Shown: piece by piece, positions 10,364-20,855 of the stretch
Layout of the letters: each line of letters begins with the position of its first letter
Position numbering within the stretch: the first letter of the stretch is position 1
Source of the DNA: Balamuthia mandrillaris
Taxonomy: Eukaryota > Discosea > Longamoebia > Balamuthiidae
Length of the DNA stretch: 64,000 nucleotides
Direction: 5' to 3'
Assembly (NCBI GenBank): GCA_031835245.1
Contig: JAVKOQ010000050.1
Location: forward strand, 154,501-218,500
Program-made: the position numbers and the translations under genes
The notes under the pieces: generated by a model
What the model was told of the DNA's origin: nothing
What the model saw: the letters and a program-made list of their open reading frames with translations, nothing else
Databases searched by the model: none

Positions 10364-11435
10364 GAACCTCCGCAGCCAACGAACGAAGGCGAGAAGGAAG
10401 AGAAGGAAGAGGAGGTGGAGGAGGAGAGGAAAGAACAAACACAAGAGAATGGAGAGAATGAGAAAGAGGAGGAAGAACCTCGGCAAAACCAGGAGAAGAA
10501 AACAACGGAGGAGGAACAGGAAGAAGAGGAGGAAGAAGGGGAACTCAAAGAGGAGAAGGAGGAAGGAGAGATAAAGGATGACATAGAAGTGGGAGAAAAA
10601 GGAGTGGAAGGAGGAGAACCCGACTTTCATACAAAAAGAGAAAACATCTACGCCTCCATTTTTGGTGGCGACGATGAGGAGGACGAGGAAGAAGAACAGG
10701 AGGAGCTCAAAAAACTTAAAGCCAAAATGGGATTGTGTACGTTTGCCTTGTTGTTATTTCATTTTTTGAGCATTCTGTTCTTTGCCGATTCAAAACTTTC
10801 TCACTCCCTTCAAAAAATGCAGCGCTAGGGTTTGAAGGAGGAAAGAAAAGGAAGAAAAAGAAGCTGCGGAAAAAGGGCAGCACGATTGATCTCGACGAGG
10901 AGGAGGAAGAGGCCGAAGGCAAACGCACAAAAGGCAAACGAACCAAAAAGAAAAAGGCCGAAAGCAAAGTACATAACTCTCTCCTATTCTCTCTCTCTCT
11001 CTCTTCCTCTCCCTCCTCTTCTGTCTCTCTAAATAATTGTTAAATCTAACCGGCGTCAATCCATTAGAAGCAAACCAGAAAGAGAAAAAAAAGGGGAGAA
11101 GAAGAAGAGGAAGAGGAAGATGCGGAAGAAGGAGGAGAAGGGAAACGAAGAAGAGCAGCTGGAGAAGAAGGGGAGGAAGAGGGTTATGACGATGACGAAG
11201 AGGGAAGCCTGCCTCCCAAAGAGCAGGGTCCATTGGAGGAGGCCCTTGAAAGGCTGAAGAAAGGCAGAAGGAGCCGAAGGAGCATGGTTCCTTCCCAGGA
11301 CACAGCCATTATGGTCAGCCGCTTCATTGAAAGGATGGATGAGGCTGCAATGGCGGATGTCGAAGCCAACCGACAGGGCAGCATCGCACTTGCCAAACTC
11401 AAACTTCTTCCTGAAGTTGTTGCTCATCTCAAAAA

Positions 11436-11477
<42 letters not shown>

Positions 11478-12385
11478 TCCCTCTCCCTCTCCTCCCTCCT
11501 TTCTTTGTTTTGTTGTTTGCTCATTTCTCAAAAAATTATTATTTACGATAGGGTGTATCTTCAAGGACAATTTATAGAGCAGAATGCACTTCCAGTGCTC
11601 CGGCGTTGGTTGGAGCCGTTGCCGGATGGCTCATTGCCCAGTCTCAACATTCGCAAGGAGCTCTTAGGCCTGCTCGGTATGCTCCCTCTTGACAAAGAGC
11701 ACCTCAAGGATAGCGGACTTGGAAAAGTGGTCATGTTCCTTTGGAAGAGTCCCAAAGAGACCAAAGAGAACAAGAAGCTGGCTCAAGAGCTGATCCAGCG
11801 GTGGAGTAGGCCCATTTTCGAGCTGAGCACTGACTACAAGGATCTCGCTGAGTACGAAAAAGACAAAGCTAGGCTCAGTTCTCGCTCTCGGTATTACTTT
11901 TTCTGTTTTTTTTTAATTTCCTTCTAACATAAACTGCGCTGAATTTCTTGCAAACAAAAAGCTTAAACAGGTCTCTTTCCAGAGAAAGCAACTCTTTAGA
12001 TTCATCTTCTGCCTCTTCTTCACTCGAATTCAGCTTTGATAGCCAACAATCTGATGCACCCAAGGACCAACCAGGGTAACTCTCTCTTCTCTCCTCTCTT
12101 CTCTTCGTTCTCTTCTCTCTTTCATTGTTTCTCACTGTTTTTTTCACCCTTTATAGTCTCATTGCGACAAAGTTGGGTTATGTATCGAGCACTTACCATG
12201 CGCGCATTCCAGAACCAGCCTCAAAGGATTACCTCCACCGTCCACAGTCCAACGTGAACGAGGAGGAGCTGCGCGCCAACAAAGCGCTGGCAGAAAGGCG
12301 GCTTGGCACCAGCAATCCTCGTCACAAGAAGCTCACCAAGAAGCTCTCCGACTTGAAACTGAAGCGCAAGTTGCGTGGTGCCTAA
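10268..12385 (+). CDS. IWS1: IWS1/Spn1 transcription elongation factor
   Basis: Multi-exon gene. Approximate exons are 10268-10738, 10830-10968, 11066-11435, 11552-11890, 11961-12075 and 12158-12385. The N-terminus is low complexity: 13 Gln in a row, then long Glu/Lys blocks, as usual for IWS1. The conserved core (TFIIS N-terminal/LW-like fold) runs from RFIERMDEAAMADVEANRQ through LPEVVAHLKK, FIEQNALPVLRRWLEPLPDG, IRKELLGLLGMLP, LKDSGLGKVVMFL and LIQRWSRPIFE. The C-terminus has the typical ARIPEPASKDYLHRPQSNV. IWS1 binds Spt6 and RNA polymerase II and couples elongation to mRNA processing. A Ser-rich block (about 11961-12075) before the C-terminal motif is unusual. One intron has a long (CT)n. 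Confidence 0.92.
10319..10362 (+). repeat. CAG/CAA repeat encoding polyGln in IWS1
   Basis: Alternating CAG and CAA codons encode 13 consecutive glutamines in the IWS1 N-terminus. The interruption by CAA makes it less prone to slip than pure CAG. Confidence 0.85.
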
Positions 12386-12566
12386 CCACTTATACATACA
12401 CGTTAAAAAAACGCAAGACTAAACTGTTTTTGCATACTTTTTAATCTTCTTTCTCTTCTTCATTCTGTCTTTGCTGCTATAAGTGAAGTTGGAATTCGCC
12501 CATTCATTCATTCAAACAGTTTTACAATTGCAAAAGAAAAATAAAAAAAAGTTACAAGGAGACTTC

Positions 12567-15163
12567 TCAACAGTTTACAAGAGCAAAGGGTTGGCGCACC
12601 GAACGGGATGCTGGCGAAGGTATGTCGTCATACACCTTTTCCTTGCCTTTATCTCGCCGACGGGCTGCAGCCGTTGTTGCTGTCCTTGCTGTTGTTGTCG
12701 GTTTGCTCTTGTTGCTTGTTGTTGCCGCAGTTGACCGCCGTTCGTTATGATCTCTGTCTTCTTCGTTTTCTTTGTTGTCTTGCTCTAATTGTGCGACTCT
12801 CGCCCGTTCCTTCTTGTTTCCGTTTGGCTTGGTTGTTTCTTGTTTCTTTGTTTTGGAGGAAGCCTGTTCTTTGCTTCCTTTTCGTTTTCCTTTAGCTCCT
12901 TTCTTTCGTGTATTCTTTTGGGGTCTCTCCTCTTCCTGCTCTTCCTCTTCCTCCTCGCTCAGTTCATCTTCCTCCTCTTCCCCATCCTCTTCTTCCTCCG
13001 TTCTTTTTCGCTTGTCAGAGGCTTTCCGCCGTGATGACGGCCCATTCTGTTCCACCTCGGCCTCCTCTCCTTGAACAGTCTCCAACGAAATGGAATCCAC
13101 TGATTCGAACGTCAACGGGATTGAAGAGAGTAAACGAAGCTTGATGCCGTGATCCAATGGTCCGACACCGGTACTGCTATCCTGTTGCTCTCCTCCGCTT
13201 ATCATTCTGTCATGCCTCTGCGGCCGAATGATGTCGATGTTGCCATTGTTGGCGAGTTGCAAGATGGCAGCAAACTTCCTGCAAACCTCGTAGACCTCGT
13301 CACCATCTACCAAGCTCTCAAAACCCACGACCACGCCTTGCCGCTCCTCCTCCTCATCTGCCTGCGGGTCATCCTCTTGTTGCTGCTCTCTTGGTGGCAC
13401 CATCTTCCTCACGGGAAACCTCTCCAGAATGCGCTCTCCATAGTCGTGGATGTCAAAGTTGGGATGAAGGCTCTGCTCCTCGAGGATAGGCTCCAATTTG
13501 CTCTTCCACTGGCCAACCCGTTTGGAGAGTGAAGTCTCCACCGCGAAGGCCTCTGCGCTGGACAGGTAGTTCTCAATGTGTCGCCTGCAAAGGTCCTCAT
13601 AGCTCTCGCAATGCTCTATACCTCCAGCAGATGCGGCAGAGTAGTTACTGCCCATCCAGTCGGTGCCTCCATCATCCAGGGCCATCGGAGGAGGTGCGCC
13701 ATCACCGTTGGCGGACGAGAAAGAGGAATGCATGGGAAGCAATCCATCGTCCACGTCATCATCGTCATCATCATCAGCTGCTGTAGGGAAACCAAAGTCG
13801 TGGCCATAGTCATCAAATGGAACTGCATTGTCACCAGAAGAGGAAGCAGCAGCAGAGCTACTGCCGCCACTGGCAAGATTGTTGGAGGCCATGTAGTCTT
13901 GTTCTATCTGCTCGAACCGATCGAGACCGTCAACCAGTTCGACTTGTTGGTGAGCGGCGCTCATTTGCTGAATCTCTTCCTCCTCTTCCTCGTATCCATA
14001 AAAGATCTCTACGCCACCTTTCTTCTTCTTGTGCTTGCTCTCCCTGACTTGCTTCCTTGCGTTCAATCTCCGTTTCATTTCGAGGGCGTAAAGATATTTG
14101 AACTCGGGAAGATATGGTCCTCTTACGGACCGCAGAGAGCACACGTCTTCCTGTTCTTGCTCTTGTTCATCTTCCATCTTGTTGCTTTCCTCTGATGACG
14201 GTGGTGGTTTGTCTTTGCTTCCTCGTTTTCGTTTGGTGGAAGCAGAGGGACCTCCAAGGCTCTCTGGAAGTTTCCACGTCTTTCCTTTCTTCAGCGGTCT
14301 CTCCTGTAGCTCGTTCAAATGCGGGTTCAACGTTGCCCAATAATCAACCGGGTCTTCATGAACAGGTTCCTCATGCTCTTCCGTGATGCGCTCCTTTTCC
14401 ATTAACTTTTTTCTAGTTGTTGTGGATGAGTCTTGCCCTTGTTGCTGCTGTTGCGCGTTTGTTGCGACAAAACCACCACCATCATTTTCCATTCTTTCTC
14501 TCAGTTGTGCCATCACAGTTGACCCTTCTCCTTCCTGCGCATTCTTGGCTGCTTCAGCACGTCGCTTTGCCTCCTCTTCATCAATCTCCTCATCGTCGTC
14601 AGTCAAATCTTCTTGCACATCGTCGTCATCGTCATCACCGATATGGCTTCTACGAAGTCCTCCTACCTCAAACTCAACGTTGGTGTGGTCTTTGTTGTGT
14701 TGTTGGTTTGTGCTGCTGCCGTTATTCTCCCAAATGCTGTTCTTGCCGCTCAGTTTGTCCTCGTCTTCTAACAGGAGAGCGCCCGAGGGATGCACCGCGC
14801 ATGTATTCATCCTAAAGTCGGTTCTCCTAGTGCCATCGCTGACGCCTTCCTCGGCGCTGAGCGGCATCAAGGCCAGTGGCGCTCTGGTGAGAGCGTATTC
14901 TTTTAATCGGGTTTCCATGCGGCGATGTGGACTCTCCACCAAGTCGATGTTATCTGACTCTGCAGAGGAAAAACAAGTTTGCAAACGAGTAAGTAAACAG
15001 AATAAGAGAGCAGCGAGAAAAACAAAGAACGAACCTTCTATGTCGTCCAGAGTTAAAAACTCTGTTTCTTTCTCCTCGAACTCAGCAACATCCCTGTCGT
15101 TGCCTTCCTTATCCACCGAAGTCCTCTGTTTCTTTCTTTAACAACATAATCGTAGAGAAAGAA

Positions 15164-15210
<47 letters not shown>

Positions 15211-15738
15211 GAGAGATGTAGAGAAACTTAGTCAAAAATTAATTGTTAAACGGAAGCGAGACAAACCTTTCAATCAGGAAATCAAGAGTTTGATAGAGCA
15301 AAAGGTACAAGTATTCCACTTTTTTGGAGTAGATGCAAGTAGAGCCTTGGATCAGCAACGCAGCTGCAAAGCGCGGAAGAAGAAACGAAAAAGAGGTAAG
15401 GAAACTAAATTGGCTATAAAAAAACAAAATAATAAAACCTTCTGCAAAGTTGAGCGTTTTCCCCACGTCCTCGAACGAAAACGTGATCTTCTCTAGTTCT
15501 TGGAGGTACTCCTCCAACTCGCTCGCAATATCTATATTCCAATTCTGTGCGAGATCTCTGCGTCGTCACACACACACACACACACACAAAAACACACAAA
15601 ATCAGCGCACATGGTTGATTTTTGAATTTGTTTTGTTTCTTTTTCTTCTTTTTCAGTTTAAAAAAAATAAAATAAAATCTCATCAAACCTAATGGGCTGC
15701 AACAAGTGCAAATACCGGCTCTCTGTGTCTGCACTCAT
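12567..15738 (-). CDS. NCAPH2: Condensin-2 complex subunit H2 (kleisin-beta)
   Basis: The first exon is tiny: [17 protein letters not shown] at 15738-15689. It is followed by exons at about 15563-15448, 15367-15267, 15138-15035 and a long last exon. Joined, the N-terminus reads [19 protein letters not shown], then [20 protein letters not shown], then [17 protein letters not shown], a clear match to NCAPH2. [11 protein letters not shown] and [18 protein letters not shown] follow. The middle is acidic and low complexity, with runs of Asp and Glu. The C-terminal kleisin part contains [45 protein letters not shown] and [21 protein letters not shown] highly charged Arg/Lys/Glu tail of about 150 residues then extends past the usual end. 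Condensin II compacts chromosomes from early prophase. Two E2F-type sites lie about 140-160 bp upstream of the ATG. Confidence 0.93.
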
Positions 15739-15875
15739 CTTTCTTTTTCTTCTTCTTCTTCTTCTTATTCTCTCATCCAAAACAAACGGTCAATTTTCTT
15801 TTCTATTCTTTTCTTTTTTGAAGAAAACAACAAAATGTAAAAAAAATGAAAAACAAAAAAAGTAAAACAAAAAAT

Positions 15876-15897
15876 GGCGGGAAAATTTTGGCGGGAA
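15876..15897 (-). promoter_or_regulatory. Twin E2F/DP-type sites upstream of condensin-II H2
   Basis: GGCGGGAAAA (15876-15885) is immediately followed by TTTTGGCGGGAA (15886-15897), which matches the classic TTTSSCGC E2F consensus. They lie 138-159 bp upstream of the start codon. Confidence 0.55.
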
Positions 15898-15905
15898 GAA
15901 TTGTT

Positions 15906-15923
15906 GTCGACCAATAGGTCGAC
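15906..15923. promoter_or_regulatory. GTCGAC inverted repeat upstream of condensin-II H2
   Basis: GTCGACC-AATA-GGTCGAC is a 7-bp stem with a 4-base loop, about 170 bp upstream of the NCAPH2 ATG and a few bases after the stop of the upstream GT8 gene. Confidence 0.4.
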
Positions 15924-15928
15924 AGAAA

Positions 15929-17417
15929 TCACAACAGGATATCTTTGGCAGAGAGCAAGCGCTCCTCCTCCTTTTGTTTTCTGAGCCTTCGTTGTTCCTC
16001 TCGTTGCTGCCGTGCTTTGAACCGACTAGAATGGTGGGAGCAGGAAATAGTATTATTATAAATGAGGCCATTTGTGTTGATGAGGAAAAGAAAAATGGAA
16101 AGGAGAATAACCTGTATTCCAAGGGCAGGCGATAAGGTCTCCACAACTTCTTCCAAATGCCATCAGGGTTCCAGGGCTTACTATCTCCGTTCCACTCAAT
16201 CACGCCGTTGCCTATCAGTTTGTTCTCTTCATGATCAGGCGGTCTCTCGGTTGGTCTATAGGGAAATCCTAAGCTAATATGATGTTCCCACCCAACTTAT
16301 TGTATTGGGAAGAGTGGTTAAACAAGAGTGGTTAAACATTCGCAGCGAAAAACCAGTCAGCAAAATATCGTAGCTGCGCGGTCCATTAAATAAAATGATA
16401 TAGGTTTCACCTGTTTCTTTTAGGTTCTCATAGGTATGGTAGAACACAGCCATAAGAGGAGGTTGAGAGCCACAGATATAGAGCTTCTCCTCCGAGTTGG
16501 CCTGCATCCATCGCTCCAACTTCTCAGTGATGCGTTGCTTTTGCCACTCTTCAATGTCAGCTACATATACTCCAGCTTCAAAAGCACAGTCGATACCAAA
16601 CATCTTCTGCTCAACAGATTTTTTGTTAATCCTTCCGGTGGGATAAAGAAGAAAAGCAGAGAACTGATTTCAAAAAAAAGCAGAAGTAGGAGACTAGGAA
16701 GTAAATTCGAAGAACAATGACAACAAGCAAACGAACCTGAATAAGAGGATTGTCGACTTCAAAGTAATGCTGATATCTAGCGCCACAGTTTTCAAAGACA
16801 GCAAAGACAGGCGGCTCTCCTGGTCGCTGCTGAAGCAACGGATCCAATTCAAAGCGAGAGGCATCTACATGCGGCCTGTTCTCCGCCGTATCGGTAAGAA
16901 GAGCTTTATTATACAGCTCCGCTATATCCCTGGTAAATATGGTGTCCGCGTCCACGTAGACTATCTTTTTTAGGTCCGGCCAGTGATGGTACACGTAGAA
17001 GCGAGCAAAGTTCAAGTCGTTGATGAGGCGCCGCCAGTCCTCCGCCTCGTGCACCAAATACTTGCCTTGCACTAAGGAGCGATTGAATGCTTGCACGTCC
17101 AAGTGATAGATCTTCGGCAGGTCTCCTTTGCCCTGATTAAAGTAAGTCTCCAACCAGAGCTGCAAGTAGGGCATGTCCTCCTCGGAGGTGAGGATCTTGA
17201 AGCTAAGGTCCTGCGGGCGAGAGGCGTGTTTGAGGATGGAATGGAGGGACGCTCCTAGGCCTTCGATGTAACCTCCATCCACGCAATAGATAACGTCCAC
17301 TTTCTCCTGGGAAACGAGCGACCCTGTTCCAGCCTGAGGCTCCGTTGTCTCAGCAGCACCACGCGGCAGCGACGACAGCAAGACAACGCCCAAAAGACAG
17401 CACCAGACGACTTTCAT
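15929..17417 (-). CDS. Secreted/Golgi glycosyltransferase family 8
   Basis: Four exons are inferred: 17417-16737, about 16609-16411, 16305-16098 and 16030-15929. The protein begins with a signal peptide or anchor (MKVVWCCLLGVVLLSSLPRG). It then shows the GT8 fold: VDVIYCVDGGYIEGLGASLH, DLNFARFYVYHHWPDL, the metal-binding DxD as VYVDADTIF, then FGIDCAFEAGVYVADIEEW, YICGSQPPLMAVF and the late block IEWNGDSKPWNPDGIW. The family transfers UDP-sugars, and this member is nearest in pattern to galacturonosyl/xylosyltransferase-like retaining enzymes. The donor and acceptor cannot be told. After the catalytic part comes a basic, Glu/Arg-rich C-terminal extension (KARQQREEQRRLRKQ). It is divergent from the alpha-glucosidase gene, with 238 bp between starts. 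Confidence 0.85.
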
Positions 17418-17655
17418 GCTGTGTGTGGCTTCTTTGTTTTCTTCTTTTTTCACACGTCAGCCTAATCATATAACAAATAATACAAATCTCAATTAATTTA
17501 AACTGACCAATCGCATCGATCCGTCACACGTGGCAGCCTTCCATTGGTCATTAAAGTAAGCACAAGGCATTACACGCAGAAAAACGTACCAGGAACGCCA
17601 AGTACAAGTGCGATGCCAAAAGAAAAAAACTTTGGTTGTTCGGAAAAATCAGGGA

Positions 17656-20600
17656 ATGGAGGTGGGAAGGACCGCGTTTCTGCTGTTGGTGGTGACGACC
17701 GTGGTGCTGCTCTCCGCTACGGCGGTGGACGGGCAGGATGCCTTTGCCAAGACCGACTGCTCTTTCTATTGCACGCGCCAAGATGAGTTTGGTCCCTGTA
17801 ATGTTCAAGACTACTGCAACTGGGTCGGCTGCACCTGGCAACCTTCCTCGGACGGCCCTTGGTACGCGTCCCTCTTTCTCTTCATTCGTTTTTAGGTTTT
17901 CTCACTCGCCTTGTAACAAAAAGGTGTTATGTGCCAACGGTTCCGGACTACTATGTGACCACTCAAGTGCTGAAGACAAAGACAGGGATAACGCTCCACT
18001 TGACGCCGAAAAAAAGCCGCCCGTTCTTTGGACCGGACGTGCGTAACGTGTCCGTGGCCATTTACATGGAGACGGCGAACCGTCTTCACGTGAAGATCTC
18101 CGACGCCAACGCTACTCGTTTCGAAATACCTCCTTCCATATCTCCGCGACCGCCTTTGCCTAAGCACATGCCTTCCACTACGGTTCGTATTCCTTTCTCT
18201 TTCTTGCTCTTCTTTGTTTGTTCTTTCTCTTCTTTCTTCTTGTTCTTCTTCCTACTCCTGTGTGCTTCTTTGCTCTTTTTGTTTGCGTCTTTACGCTCAT
18301 TCTTTCAATGACAGCACTACTCCGTGCAACACTCCAGCGTGGGCGAACCTTTCTGGTTCCAAGTCATCCGTACATCGACCGGCGAGAAGCTCTTTGACAC
18401 TCGTGCCACTCCTTCTCTTTCTTCCTCTCTCCTCTCCACCAACAACATCAACGCCAACGAACCAACCTTCAACAACCTCATCTTTAAGGACCAGTACTTG
18501 GAGATCTCCACAAAACTGCCCAAAGGGTACCATATCTATGGCCTCGGAGAGAGCTTCCGCCAGAACTTTGCCATCTATCCCGGAGAGACCCGCACCCTCT
18601 GGACCATGGACAACTTTGGGCAGCCCACAGGACAGAACGCCTACGGCTCTCATCCATTTTACCTCGAGGTGAGGGAGGGAAGCAAGAAGGCACACGGCGT
18701 CTATCTTCGCAACAGCAACGCCATGGAGGTTGTCCTCGGCGAGCAGTACCTCACCTACAAAGTAACCGGCGGAGTGTTGGACTTTTATTTCTTCCTGGGA
18801 GAGACCGTGGATGCGGTCATGGACCAGTACACGGACGTCATTGGCAAGCCTGCTCTGGTGCCTTTCTGGGGATTGGGATTTCATCAGTGCAGATGGGGAT
18901 ACAACAACGTGGATGTGCTGCAGCAGGTGTTGGACAAGTATCGCCAGGCGGACATCCCGTTGGATACCATTTGGACGGACATTGACTACATGGAGGATCA
19001 TCGTGACTTTACTGTGGCTCCTTCCTTTGCTCCCAACGCGAACATGGCTGCTTTTCTTGATAAACTCCACAAGAATGGACAGCATTACGTTCTCGTCGTA
19101 GATCCTAGTAAGTACTCTTCTTTAACGCCGCCTCTATCTTCGTTCTTATTTGCTTATTCTTTTCTTTCTCCAATAAACAAACAGGCATTCAAGCAAACAA
19201 TCATTACAGCCCATACACGGACGGTCTCAAGGAGAATGTCTTTGTACGAGACAACGCGTGGCAAAACCCGTTCTACGGCAAGTCGTGGGCCGGCGATGTA
19301 GTCTTCCCCGACTTCTTCTGCCTTAACTCCACCACCCAATGGTGGACCGACAACCTCCGCAAGTTCAGGAAAGACTATGGCGTCAGCTTTGATGGTCTTT
19401 GGCTGGACATGAACGAACCTTCCAACATGCAGTACGACCAATGGATTCCCAAGAAGCCCTTCGGAGAGTTCGACAGCGGTCATCCTCCGTTTGTCATTAA
19501 CAACAGAGGAGGCCACCTTCCTATCTCCTACTTCACCATCAACACGGACGCCTTGCACTGTGGACTGAACGCCGAGGATGGTTCTCCTCGGGATCAACCA
19601 GAGCTGGCCTACAACGTGCACAATATGTACGGCCTCTCCGAGGCTAAAGCCTCCTACAAGGCTTTGGTAGATATCCTCGGCAAGCGTCCCTTCCTGATCG
19701 CCCGCTCCTCCTTTCCTGGATCCGGCACCTACACCGGACACTGGACCGGAGACAACCTCTCCCTATGGGAGCACCTGCACCACAGCATCAGCAGCATGCT
19801 CAACTCGCAGCTCTTTGGCATGCCCTTTGTCGGCAGCGACATCTGCGGCTTTGGCGGCGACTCTGTCGGGGAGGAGCTCTGCGCCCGTTGGATGGCTCTC
19901 GGTGCATTCTATCCCTTTGCTCGCAACCATTTTGGCAACTGGAAGTCCCCTCAGGAGCCCTTCGTGTGGCCGACCGTCGCCAAGATCTCCTCCAAGCTGC
20001 TCCACGCTCGTTACAGCCTTCTCAACTATTATTACACCCTTCTCTTCGAAGCCAGCGTGAAGGGCGCTCCTGTCGTTCGCGCCCTCTTCTTCGACTTTGC
20101 CAATGACTCCAACACTTTCGCCATCGACGACCAGTTCTTGGTCGGTCATGCTCTGCTCGTCTGCCCTGTGGTCAAGCAAGGTGCTCTCGAGCGTGACTGC
20201 TACTTCCCTCCTGACGCTTTGTGGTATGACTTCTTCTCCAACGCGCCACTGTCCAACAAGAAGGGAGGTTACGTTCATTTGGATGTTCCGTTGGATGCCA
20301 TTCCGGTGTTCCAGAGGGGAGGCACCATCATGCCCATGCAACACCCCGCGCTGACCACCACTGAGCTTCGTCAAAATCCATTCTACCTTCGCGTGGCTTT
20401 GGATGCCAACCAAAGTGCCACTGGTTCTCTCTACTATGATGACGGAGACAGCATTGATCCCATTACGACCTCATCCTACCTTTTAGTCTCCTTCTCGGCT
20501 GCTCCCGTAAAGAGCGCTTCCACTCGCACTGTTCAGCTGGTTGCACAGCGAAAAGCAGGGACAGCACCGTCGTGGGAGCCTCCTTCTCTGGCCTCGGTGG

Positions 20601-20761
20601 AGGTGTTGGGCGTGCCCTCTGCTCCCACCAAAGTAACCTTTGATGGAACTGTTCTGCCTTCCTCCCACATCAAGTACAACAACGCCACTTCCAATCTCTC
20701 GGTGCAGATGCCAGACTCAGCCTCCATTCTTGACAAGTTTACTCTCACCTGGTCTTACTGA
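17656..20761 (+). CDS. GH31 alpha-glucosidase with N-terminal trefoil domain (GAA/MGAM-like)
   Basis: Four exons (about 17656-17862, 17925-18182, 18316-19109, 19186-20761). A signal peptide (MEVGRTAFLLLVVTTVVLLS) precedes a P-type trefoil domain: CSFYCTRQDEFGPCNVQDYC, then GCTW and PWCYVPT, with the intron falling inside the final Trp codon. The GH31 catalytic domain carries YGLGESFRQNF, GLGFHQCRWGY, FDGLWLDMNEPSN (nucleophile Asp), RSSFPGSGTYTGHWTGDN (acid/base Asp) and GSDICGFGGD. A C-terminal beta-sandwich ends LDKFTLTWSY. About 960 residues is normal for acid alpha-glucosidase. A lysosomal or secreted glycogen/maltose hydrolase is expected. A start 48 bp upstream is possible, but it would bury the signal peptide. 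Confidence 0.94.
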
Positions 20762-20855
20762 AGCTCTCTCGCTCTATATGTATGTAAACAAAACAAGATA
20801 GAAACAGGAAGCTGTACTTACAAAGGAGGAGGCGTTTTCTTCCTTGTTTTTTTCG

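Noticed and set aside
10174-10630. Ser/Cys-rich and Leu-rich frames on the minus strand
   Set aside because: They mirror the CAG and GAG/GAA codons of the IWS1 N-terminus.
15566-15588. (CA)n tract as a possible regulatory Z-DNA element
   Set aside because: It sits in the first NCAPH2 intron next to the acceptor and is an ordinary dinucleotide repeat.
18297-19085. 262-codon open frame antisense to the GH31 gene
   Set aside because: It lies fully opposite conserved catalytic exons and shows no family features; the same holds for 19763-20413.
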